NCBI GenBank assembly: GCA_021372555.1
Contig: JAJFUI010000222.1
Coordinates: 1-35,482 of the forward strand
Direction: 5' to 3'
DNA: 35,482 bases
DNA from: Planctomycetaceae bacterium
GTDB taxonomy: Bacteria > Planctomycetota > Planctomycetia > Pirellulales > Thermoguttaceae
Notes under the pieces: model-generated
The model's input: only the letters and a program-made list of their open reading frames with translations
Told to the model about the DNA's origin: nothing
Databases searched by the model: none
Shown: positions 26,401 through 35,482 of the stretch, one piece after another
Position numbering within the stretch: the stretch's first letter is position 1
Layout of the letters: every line of letters starts with the position of its first letter
Made by a program: the position numbers and the translations under genes

Positions 26401-29400
26401 CCAGATGGGAAACTCGAACGAATAGTCATTTACTTGCTCGTTGATGCCATAGTGCGTTGTCCAGATGAACGAATGGCGGAGATCAACAAGAGCTTTAACC
26501 CATTCCTCAACTCGCTCCGGGCATCGCTCCGCGACAACTTCGCTCGCCCATCGTAGCGAATCGGGAAGGATGAATCGGACTGCATCCAGCGCATCTGGTG
26601 TCCGTTCGTAGGGCACATGACTGGCGGTCTTCAACCTTTCGAGCGATTGAATTGCGGTGTCGAACCAATCAATGCTATCATTCGTTCGGTGTGCGCCCAG
26701 CAGTTGTCCGATGTGCAGTAGGTGACCAAGCGTGGCAGCCCAGACAGAGTTGTCGCCCCGCAAGCGTGTGTGAAGCAGTCGGGCCAGATCGCCGTCGCGC
26801 GTGTATCCAAGAATCACGCTCCAATACGCAAACTCCTTGGTCCGATGCTGCAAATCCGCTCGAAGATCGTGGTCGCTTACGGTCTCTTTCGGCATCGAGA
26901 ACTGTCCGGCAACCTGTTGCACGAGTGCGACGGGCATTTGTGCCATCGTTGCAAGAAAGGCAAGCTCGATGTTTCTATCGTCTGGAAAACGCTGAACGTA
27001 AGCGTCTATCTCCCCCGCGAGCATACTGAGTGGCTTGTGCTCGGATACTGCTCGGATGAGGTAGTATCTGATTGCCTTGTTGGAAAATGGTTGCTCAAGA
27101 CGTTTTACCCGCTGCCAAAAGCGTTCCGGCTTGCTCGAAACCACGCCGTTGAGATAAGCCTCCAAGTGGGGCGCGTACTCAGGCTCGAAGCCCGGCGGCT
27201 CAAGGATGTCAGGGCCGAAAGTCTGACCCGCAAGCCATCGCATGGCCCTAGCAAACCTCGTCGGAAAGATGCCGGCACAGTGTGCCAAGACAACCGTGCC
27301 ATCCTTACCGAGAGCATCCGGCTCTTCTCGGCTGTTGAGCACGTCCCGAAACAACGCTTCGGCAAGGGAATCTTTGTCGAGTCCCTTTAGCCAGAGAACG
27401 ATCTGTGAAGCATAACCACGCGATACCACTAGCCCTTGGCTGTTCTCTTCGTAGAACTCCGCCACAACGTCGTCCACTCGCCCCAAGTGCAAGAGTGTTT
27501 CGGCGCGCGTCAACCACGGAAACTGATATTCGAGCCGTTCGTTAGTCCGGTGACGCAGGGAACCAAGCCTGCTGAGTTCAACGATATCGCCTTCCGCGGC
27601 AGCGGTGTCAATGGCGCACTTGATCGCTTCTTCGATCGTATCGGAGTACCGGTTATGAAGAAGTGCCTGATCGACGAATTCGCGATTGACGTGGGACAGC
27701 ACGTACTTGTGCTCTTTCGCCTCAGCGGCATACGTTAGCGCATGTTTGTACCAGCGTGGGGAACGTTCCTCTTGCTTGAGGCGGTTCGAGATCGCGGCAA
27801 CGATCTCCGGCCTTACACCGAGGTCCATGTGAGCCAGCACAAATACTCGGAAGCTATTGTGGAAGATTCTGATCAACCCTTGCTGATCCCTGAGCAAGTG
27901 CCTGACTTGGCGGTACGCCTCGTCAAACTCTCCTCGGCTAGGGACTCCCCGCTGGAAGTCGTATAGCTCTTCGTTATGCACGCGAAAGCGTAGCGACGCC
28001 AATACACAACTGAGATACTTTGCGTGGCCTCGCCCTTCGGCATCGAAGGCGTTCCATAGCATCTCGTAGTACTGCCGAATGTCGCCGTCAACAGTGGACG
28101 GCAATGAGTGAACAACATCCTCGGCGTGCTCGACGGCGGCCATGAGTTCGGCGATATACCGCAAATACAAGGGTAACCCGGCGCTTTTCTCCTGCACTTG
28201 TTGAATCGCAGAATCGGAAAGCACCAGTTGGCAGCGAGTCCGAAGGTATAGTTCGGTCTCCCGCGTGGAGAACAAAGGCATCTGAATGTGGTGCTGCTCT
28301 CGTCCGTGTTGAAGGGCGAGCGGTGTCCATCGGCGCAATTCCTGGGTGCCAACTACAAAGACAACGCCAGCGGGCACCTGAGCAGGAAGTGCCTGAAGGA
28401 CATCGTTGAGCACCGTGTCATCGCGTTCGGCGTGGTCCAATCCATCAACGAAAACGACCAGCTTCTTGCCTTCTGACTGGCAATGCGTGCCAAGACGTTC
28501 CAGGGACGACAGGAAGTGGGTCTCGCCCATGTCGAATCGTCGGTTCAGAACATCCGAGAAAGAAGAATACAGCAGGTCCAAGAGATTGGCGCGAAGACTC
28601 TGGGCTTCGAGCCGAAGCCGTTGCTGGTTGTCGTCAATTCGCACGAAACAATAGTATCGCACGACGTGGTATTGATCGGAACGATCAAGAGCATCGAAGT
28701 ATTTTGTCAGGGCGGTCGATTTGCCGCTCCCAGGTGGCCCGGTAACCACAATGTAATCGCTATCTACGGTGGCCAGCATTTGGTTGAGTTGGTCGCCCAG
28801 CGTCGGCGGCTCGACAAATCGCTGATCCTCGACGGTGAACCGCTGTGATAGCAGAAACCGGGATTGGGATTCTCGGAGGATCGAGTCAAGCAGGTTAAAT
28901 GTAATTGGGGCGTGCAATTCGATTGCATGTCGCTCGACCAAACTCTTCAACTCGGCGAAGACTTGCCGATCCGAAATGCCCAGTTCATGGTCCAGCAGCA
29001 CTGCCTGGATGTGGTGTTCCAATTCTTTCCAGGAAAGATGACCAACATCGAAATGAAAGCTGGCGAGGAAGTGCAAGAACTCCGGCGCGGTAAGCGAGGC
29101 CGCATCCTTCAAGGCTTGTCTGTAGCGCGCTTTATCCTTGCGATAACGGCCCTGCTGGAACTTGTCATCGAAGTGGCCATCGGCATCGACTACTTGAGCC
29201 AAGTCCGAATCGAAGTTGCGATTGGTCCGAAGATGAACTGCGATCGGCACACCTGGATTGGAGCCTACTATGCGTTTCCAACTTGCGGCAAATCTGCCAA
29301 TGAAAACGTTGGCCTTCTCGTCGAGGAAGTCGTCGCCACTATATGTTGCATGAGGATCGACGGCGTGCTTGACCTGATACGCATCTACTCGTTGCGGCTG

Positions 29401-29562
29401 GTGAACAACGATATCGTCCAGGTTTCCCGCCTTCTCATATTCGATGAAAAGCTCGAAGGGCGCACGCTCGATGTAAAGCTCAAGGGCGAGGCGTAGAGCC
29501 GTGAGGTCCTGATACTCATCACCCTTCCGGCGAGAGCTTCCCGTTTTCGTTTTGTCCTTCAT
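23494..29562 (-). CDS. Avs-like STAND ATPase with N-terminal Cap4-like nuclease
   Basis: This 2022-residue protein has three regions. (1) Residues about 10-235 look like a Cap4/DUF4297-type dsDNA nuclease: RRKGDEYQDLTALRLALELY, FELFIEYEKAGNLDDIVV and DAYQVKH, a PD-(D/E)xK-like set with Glu16, Asp49/Asp50, Gln63 and Lys65. (2) About 250-560 is a STAND P-loop ATPase, with Walker A GPPGSGKST (275-283), Walker B LVVFVDGLDH (368-377) and the sensor-like VVFVVGTQELRRW. (3) About 560-2022 is a long, mostly helical region typical of sensor arms, with a distinct C-terminal part containing VARYEVWREGWFSSDYCDEP and LQVQAEFLRRVCMNYNRAFV. Known antiviral STAND (Avs) proteins combine an N-terminal effector, STAND core and helical sensor that recognises phage proteins. 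The start lies 18 bases after the hsdR stop, and GGAGG directly abuts that stop. Confidence 0.82.
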   Translation of the reverse strand: MKDKTKTGSSRRKGDEYQDLTALRLALELYIERAPFELFIEYEKAGNLDDIVVHQPQRVDAYQVKHAVDPHATYSGDDFLDEKANVFIGRFAASWKRIVGSNPGVPIAVHLRTNRNFDSDLAQVVDADGHFDDKFQQGRYRKDKARYRQALKDAASLTAPEFLHFLASFHFDVGHLSWKELEHHIQAVLLDHELGISDRQVFAELKSLVERHAIELHAPITFNLLDSILRESQSRFLLSQRFTVEDQRFVEPPTLGDQLNQMLATVDSDYIVVTGPPGSGKSTALTKYFDALDRSDQYHVVRYYCFVRIDDNQQRLRLEAQSLRANLLDLLYSSFSDVLNRRFDMGETHFLSSLERLGTHCQSEGKKLVVFVDGLDHAERDDTVLNDVLQALPAQVPAGVVFVVGTQELRRWTPLALQHGREQHHIQMPLFSTRETELYLRTRCQLVLSDSAIQQVQEKSAGLPLYLRYIAELMAAVEHAEDVVHSLPSTVDGDIRQYYEMLWNAFDAEGRGHAKYLSCVLASLRFRVHNEELYDFQRGVPSRGEFDEAYRQVRHLLRDQQGLIRIFHNSFRVFVLAHMDLGVRPEIVAAISNRLKQEERSPRWYKHALTYAAEAKEHKYVLSHVNREFVDQALLHNRYSDTIEEAIKCAIDTAAAEGDIVELSRLGSLRHRTNERLEYQFPWLTRAETLLHLGRVDDVVAEFYEENSQGLVVSRGYASQIVLWLKGLDKDSLAEALFRDVLNSREEPDALGKDGTVVLAHCAGIFPTRFARAMRWLAGQTFGPDILEPPGFEPEYAPHLEAYLNGVVSSKPERFWQRVKRLEQPFSNKAIRYYLIRAVSEHKPLSMLAGEIDAYVQRFPDDRNIELAFLATMAQMPVALVQQVAGQFSMPKETVSDHDLRADLQHRTKEFAYWSVILGYTRDGDLARLLHTRLRGDNSVWAATLGHLLHIGQLLGAHRTNDSIDWFDTAIQSLERLKTASHVPYERTPDALDAVRFILPDSLRWASEVVAERCPERVEEWVKALVDLRHSFIWTTHYGINEQVNDYSFEFPIWRGLTQVAAIRHNLRPVLVSCAESYAKASKLKGGSRGGHFLELSAITARCGFRDDAEQWLQEGVNGTLSYGYSKDTTLLNLADVLRRVNRHRPEKALARSAAILELIKWMPSVSDGRETQNFPQESFPVVLDADRPAGLDLLRFYYERFGRWQANECAKTYILSCNGGDPEYLWALASLLHPNESHKCRQHILGLQAVASSNTGSSVPWSERLAHYVATSMNPAIWPEDMKAGALPRAKPQPESAQEGWLSGIDRKPTYLDGVAVAENQVIELCKQSVGAMIETLDKLRSQNEHVSDYRILDATVPFHIDHARTDNELAQIETLVETRDVYARASYFARLGSRYIQTGNLSCGTALLEKAFRDSVSTATVESSIAALAKFDKGTARRVCIEGIRDSLEASYSGQSTPCIAAAACEVFGEIEDLDQVFDDFLIHCQELFRHLPNEDWFDWLKRYVSRERDENEQIVGILIDQLAEPEIELGRRLMGALCELCCARSAAMQVMAERVLQAEGLQQTRLLQVLHAVAYRQPESVRQNAQGLASLLELKNATVKLLVRDMLRAAFQGMEAPKEVADALAQVDRDYSSLFSNRTFGIVRVDPSLQFRELLDQATLHDFRRQLEGCCDVLSLDVDQMAGHLERRFTENGGSLDDEIEEYKDAWRGYVHPQGWPVKWIIPSFHVKITRLLGEVLDEILCKTRVHPRTVEVIWRILQPSDPLYLAGRPSARPSDIPSLVVTDEDQWIGELEAGEQRTVLPDFQREWVTVFEYRELAQAGTHDVDYKSKTQTSAALFRPEHLDAIHVTDASFEHKIVTRHPYESLTWNQFRHAIMDATHINPDDRSAVWPVTSTVRSPIAVFGFHSMASLCPYIIGDHALEFSNFDIRQTTDTVARYEVWREGWFSSDYCDEPLAFGCRLQVQAEFLRRVCMNYNRAFVIRTAETRECYESYKKEPAKSGASVRYAIVPITQPHMGQK

Positions 29563-29580
29563 GGAACGAATCTATCCTCC

Positions 29581-32658
<3,078 letters not shown>

Positions 32659-32725
32659 CTCGGTATTCACCTCTTGTCGTCATTTTCCATTGCGATTACT
32701 CATCACGAAGTCTGCTCCCATCCGT

Positions 32726-33898
32726 TCAATGTTGTGGACACCATTTGCCATCCTTGTTGTAGTTGGAACTTCCCGTCAATCCTGCCGACTGCCATACGGT
32801 ATCAAAGATCGGCCGCAAAATTGTCGCTGCCTCATCGTTGAGGTCTTCGATGACAATCTCGGGCAGGAGAAGCAGGTCTCGGTCTATGACCGGCACGCGA
32901 TTTCGGAAGGAGTATCTCGGCCCAAGAATCATTGTGAACCCCTTCACGCCGACCATAGACAACATCGCGATGACGGGCGGTTCAATTGACAGTTCCCTCA
33001 GTAGCTTCACATAGGCGTCGGTCACACGGATCAGTTCCTCTTCGTATGCGATTGATGGAATGCCAGGCTTGTTTCCGATCAACGTAACACCATCAACTGA
33101 CTCTATGACTCCAGACCGGAAGAGTTGGGTGTAGGCGTAGCATGGGCCGCCGTTCCCTTGATGTTGGTAGGTTACACAGCCATCGAGATTCATCCTCCGA
33201 TCAAAGCCAAGTGCGCCCATAGCAGGAAGCCGGGCGAAGTTGTGTGACACCGATACTACATCGACTGTCGTCGGCTTGCTGAAGCTGGAAACCGGCAGCA
33301 GATGAAGGATCATCTTGGCCCCGGAATCCATTGGTAGAGGCGTCTCGCCGGCCACGATTTTGGACAAGCGGCTGTCCCTGAACCGCCGGATGCGCTCGGG
33401 AATCGCCTCCGCCATAAGGAATGCCGCGCGAATCTCGGTCACGTCCATTTGGTACTTGCCCGCGCTGTTCCTCGTGTGGAACCGCGAGGTGCCCTTGAAC
33501 GTGACCATGTGGGGCGATGTCCAACTCTGCGGAATCCGAACGAGCAGCACCGGTCCCTGCGGGAATCCGCCCACGCCCTTGATTCGGACCCCTGGGATGC
33601 GCGGGTCGAGTCCCGTTTGGATCATGCTGTCGAGTCGCTGGATTTCGGCATCGGCATTGGCGATCTCCAGGCCGGGAATCGCGCTCGGTATGCCCTTCTG
33701 GGCATCCAACCCGTAGAGCAAGTCGCCACCAGCCGCGTTCGCGAAGGAGGAGATGTCGGCCAGACACTCCTTCTTGTCCTGGTCCGTGTTGCCCGGCAGC
33801 GTCCGCTTGTATTCTATAGTCCGACCCTCGGGCACGCCGGTAGCCAGCAGGGCGTCGATGTCGGCTTTCGTGATGTCGTCAAACTGCTTTGGGATCAT
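32726..33898 (-). CDS. Schlafen/AlbA_2-type putative nucleic-acid-binding protein
   Basis: This protein is 390 residues from ATG 33898; a TTG two codons earlier is possible. The N-terminal domain (about 25-150) is AlbA_2-like (Schlafen group): EGRTIEYKRTLP, then DKKECLADISSFANAAGGDL and LYGL, followed by the beta-rich part VLLVRIPQSWTSPHMV and FHTRNSAGKYQMDVTEIR. AlbA_2 proteins bind nucleic acids, and some Schlafen relatives cut tRNA. The Glu-rich active site of nuclease Schlafens is not evident to me. The C-terminal half is not recognised, but contains AKMILHLLPVSSFSKP and ends with basic and Trp residues. It starts two bases after the preceding gene's stop with no clear ribosome binding site, so translation is probably coupled. 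It sits between a HEPN gene and hsdR, as such genes often do in type I loci. Confidence 0.75.
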   Translation of the reverse strand: MIPKQFDDITKADIDALLATGVPEGRTIEYKRTLPGNTDQDKKECLADISSFANAAGGDLLYGLDAQKGIPSAIPGLEIANADAEIQRLDSMIQTGLDPRIPGVRIKGVGGFPQGPVLLVRIPQSWTSPHMVTFKGTSRFHTRNSAGKYQMDVTEIRAAFLMAEAIPERIRRFRDSRLSKIVAGETPLPMDSGAKMILHLLPVSSFSKPTTVDVVSVSHNFARLPAMGALGFDRRMNLDGCVTYQHQGNGGPCYAYTQLFRSGVIESVDGVTLIGNKPGIPSIAYEEELIRVTDAYVKLLRELSIEPPVIAMLSMVGVKGFTMILGPRYSFRNRVPVIDRDLLLLPEIVIEDLNDEAATILRPIFDTVWQSAGLTGSSNYNKDGKWCPQH

Positions 33899-33900
33899 GG

Positions 33901-34875
33901 TCAAGAGACAACGAGCCGTTCTTGATGTGTGTCGAACAGGAAGACAGCAAGCGTCGTCGCCGCGCCCACCGCGAGGCGAGCGTGACGAGCGGTAAGACCC
34001 TTCACTTTACCATCCTTGCCGTGTCCGGTTCCGTACAAGTTCCGAAGTTCGGCGAGGTTCTGTGTTATGGTGGCGAGATTGCCCAAAAGCGACTTGATCG
34101 ACCTTGCACCTTTGTGTGCATCAGTAATGCCATCAGGAACAAGGCTCAGTTCTTCGAGGGCACGCCGCACGAGTGGTAAGACATCCGGCTTATCGGTAAC
34201 AGGCTTGCTTCGCGCAGCGAGAATCGTATGGCAACACGTTTCGACCAGTTCTTTTGCTGTTCCAATGGCAAGGTCCGGGTCGCTGTCAAGTGCGGTGGTC
34301 ATTCGATTGATTTGCTGATGAATGTAGTCTGCATCCGCGAATTGAACGACGGACTTGGCCACATTTGCCGTATATTGAGAGGACGCAAGCCGTTGGGGGC
34401 CGTAGATCGGTCGCCCCGAGATTGTGGACTGCTCTACAAGTACCCATCCATCGAACGTGAGTAGCTCATTGAGAGCGACTACAATCTTCGCAGCTTGCTC
34501 ACGGTCGGGACGCACTGCTGGATGCACCATTTCAGCTAAGAAGTTCAGATAGACTGCATCAAAACCATCTGCAAGCTGAAATCGGCCGTCATTGAAGACC
34601 CATTGGTCGTCCCAGTCGTAATTGTTGACTCGATGTTGCCAAATGTCACCCTCCGCATTCTCAAAACGGTGATCGGTCGATGGCATGGATGACAAGTCAT
34701 ACAGCCGATTGAGAAACTCAGTTTCCTCAAGGTCTCCGCACCAAGAAATGGATTCGCGCACGAGCATTCGTCGTATGTCACGTCGGGTAACGTCGGTGAT
34801 CGAGTTCGCGGTCGTTGACCGCCCGGTCTCGGCTTTGTCTCGCCGATTAGGGGCCAGTGTGCTTTCCTGTGTCAT
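33901..34875 (-). CDS. abortive-infection protein with AbiJ-type N-domain and Abi_C HEPN
   Basis: This protein is 324 residues from ATG 34875; a longer frame start at 34929 overlaps the upstream gene and lacks support. The ATG overlaps the upstream stop as ATGA, with GGAGAGAG just before it. Residues 25-160 resemble the AbiJ N-terminal domain 3: ITDVTRRDIRRML, AVYLNFLAEMVHPAVRPD, and LLTFDGWVLVEQSTISGRPI. The C-terminal domain (about 200-315) is Abi_C, a HEPN fold, with the signature AELRNLYGTGHGK at 276-287: Arg278, Asn279 and His285 form the RNase-type R-N-x(n)-H motif. Such proteins are thought to act as toxin-like RNases during phage infection. Here the gene lies inside a type I restriction operon, suggesting a back-up that acts if restriction fails. 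That role is inference. Confidence 0.82.
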   Translation of the reverse strand: MTQESTLAPNRRDKAETGRSTTANSITDVTRRDIRRMLVRESISWCGDLEETEFLNRLYDLSSMPSTDHRFENAEGDIWQHRVNNYDWDDQWVFNDGRFQLADGFDAVYLNFLAEMVHPAVRPDREQAAKIVVALNELLTFDGWVLVEQSTISGRPIYGPQRLASSQYTANVAKSVVQFADADYIHQQINRMTTALDSDPDLAIGTAKELVETCCHTILAARSKPVTDKPDVLPLVRRALEELSLVPDGITDAHKGARSIKSLLGNLATITQNLAELRNLYGTGHGKDGKVKGLTARHARLAVGAATTLAVFLFDTHQERLVVS

Positions 34876-35482
34876 GGTGTTCTCTCTCCACTCAACGAGG
34901 CAATGCCGGCTTTTAGCACTTGCAGACAAATCTGTGCTGTGTGTCGGTCGGGAGCAAACCGAGAACTCATTTGCTGATATGGATGGATGTAATTGCGGAA
35001 GTCCCGAAGGGCGTGGCTGAACTTCTTCACATCGACCTTCAAATAACCGAGTTCACAGGCAACGTCGATGAATTGTGCTAGCGACCATTCGGGAAAAGGG
35101 CGAACCTTGCCAGTGTCGTCTTTGGGGCTTGCTGCGGCCAAATTAAACGCCTTGGGATTTGCAAGGGCTGTTCCAAGCAAGAGACCTTCCAAGATGCTCC
35201 CGCACATGAAGATCGAAGACAGAGGGGCATTTGAATGGAGGCAGCGTGCAGCTTCCTGGTAACGGGCATCGAGGATTGGAATCAATTTCGCATCAATGGG
35301 AATGCTGCTCAAGGAGACATTGCCGTAGTCCCGCTGCAAAAACTGGTCTTCGGTGTCCTGGCCAACATCTTGGTTACCGCATAGCCGCGAGGCTATCTTG
35401 CGGCAGTGCCCGGCCCTTGCTTTCTCGGCATCGGTGGCATTCGGGTGTTGGTATGCCCAAATGTCGATCAATTCACCAAGAG
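34872..35482 (-). CDS. HEPN-like protein, 5' end beyond the window
   Basis: The frame stays open to the right edge. The first possible in-window start is TTG at 35471 without a good ribosome binding site, and the residues before it (LGE) fit the same protein, so the true start is probably outside. At least 199 residues are seen. A helix FMCGSILEGLLLGTAL is followed by SLAQFIDVACELGYL and then FSHALRDFRNYIHPYQQ. The last has the R-D-x-R-N-Y-I-H form of HEPN domains that act as RNases or dimer partners, and the order helix, spacer, RN-IHP matches HEPN/DUF4145-like proteins found in restriction loci. Its stop overlaps the start of the AbiJ-type gene by four bases, so it is the first visible gene of the defence operon. 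Confidence 0.6.
   Translation of the reverse strand, partial: LGELIDIWAYQHPNATDAEKARAGHCRKIASRLCGNQDVGQDTEDQFLQRDYGNVSLSSIPIDAKLIPILDARYQEAARCLHSNAPLSSIFMCGSILEGLLLGTALANPKAFNLAAASPKDDTGKVRPFPEWSLAQFIDVACELGYLKVDVKKFSHALRDFRNYIHPYQQMSSRFAPDRHTAQICLQVLKAGIASLSGERTP

Overview
The window looks like a GC-rich Gram-negative chromosome or large plasmid. The mix of long RND metal pumps, a His-rich lipoprotein ahead of an adaptor gene, a split ChrB and big defence ATPases resembles Planctomycetota accessory DNA. That assignment is inference from gene content, because no rRNA or marker gene is present.

Layout. (1) 1-2527 is a decayed, gene-poor stretch: a GTCGG-rich inverted-repeat patch, one hypothetical gene (536-1066, minus), a fragment of a group II intron type reverse transcriptase, and a broken coding remnant followed by a strong hairpin. 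(2) 2528-8912 is a copper/silver export module. An outer-membrane lipoprotein of the TolC/CusC class (minus) is divergent from a CusB-like adaptor with Met/His-rich ends and a CusA-like pump that keeps the three methionines of the Cu(I)/Ag(I) site. (3) 8896-17967 is a second, minus-strand heavy-metal RND operon. In transcription order it holds a secreted His-rich protein, a His-rich lipoprotein, a fused double adaptor of about 698 residues, a second HME-RND pump lacking the full Cus methionine triad, a CzcC-like outer-membrane protein, and a Cys-rich protein built from two copies of one domain. A promoter overlapped by a perfect 12-bp inverted repeat sits at its head. (4) 18153-21403 is a chromate-type locus: ChrB N-domain gene (frameshifted), ChrB C-domain gene and an MFS transporter on the minus strand, divergent from a protein with two DUF1259 (LppY/LpqO) domains. 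No ChrA pump is in the window. (5) 21404-23493 holds a strikingly base-paired, possibly structured-RNA region ending in a T-run, two small membrane proteins (one a zinc ribbon) and a relic that resembles the end of the second. (6) 23494-35482 is a minus-strand defence operon. In transcription order it holds a HEPN-like protein (5' end outside the window), an AbiJ/Abi_C-type HEPN protein, a Schlafen/AlbA_2-type protein, the type I restriction subunit HsdR, and a 2022-residue Avs-like STAND ATPase with an N-terminal Cap4-like nuclease domain. HsdM and HsdS would be expected beyond the right edge.

How the parts work together. Regions 2 and 3 would each move metal ions from the periplasm or cytoplasm across the outer membrane. 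Their two pump systems converge and their 3' ends overlap by 17 bases. Region 4 would sense and answer chromate. Region 6 combines DNA restriction with several abortive-type effectors, and its very tight gene spacing suggests co-translation. The items most worth a second look are the Avs-like giant protein coupled to HsdR, the nested RNA-like structure at 21827-22010, the double adaptor and the duplicated Cys-rich protein.
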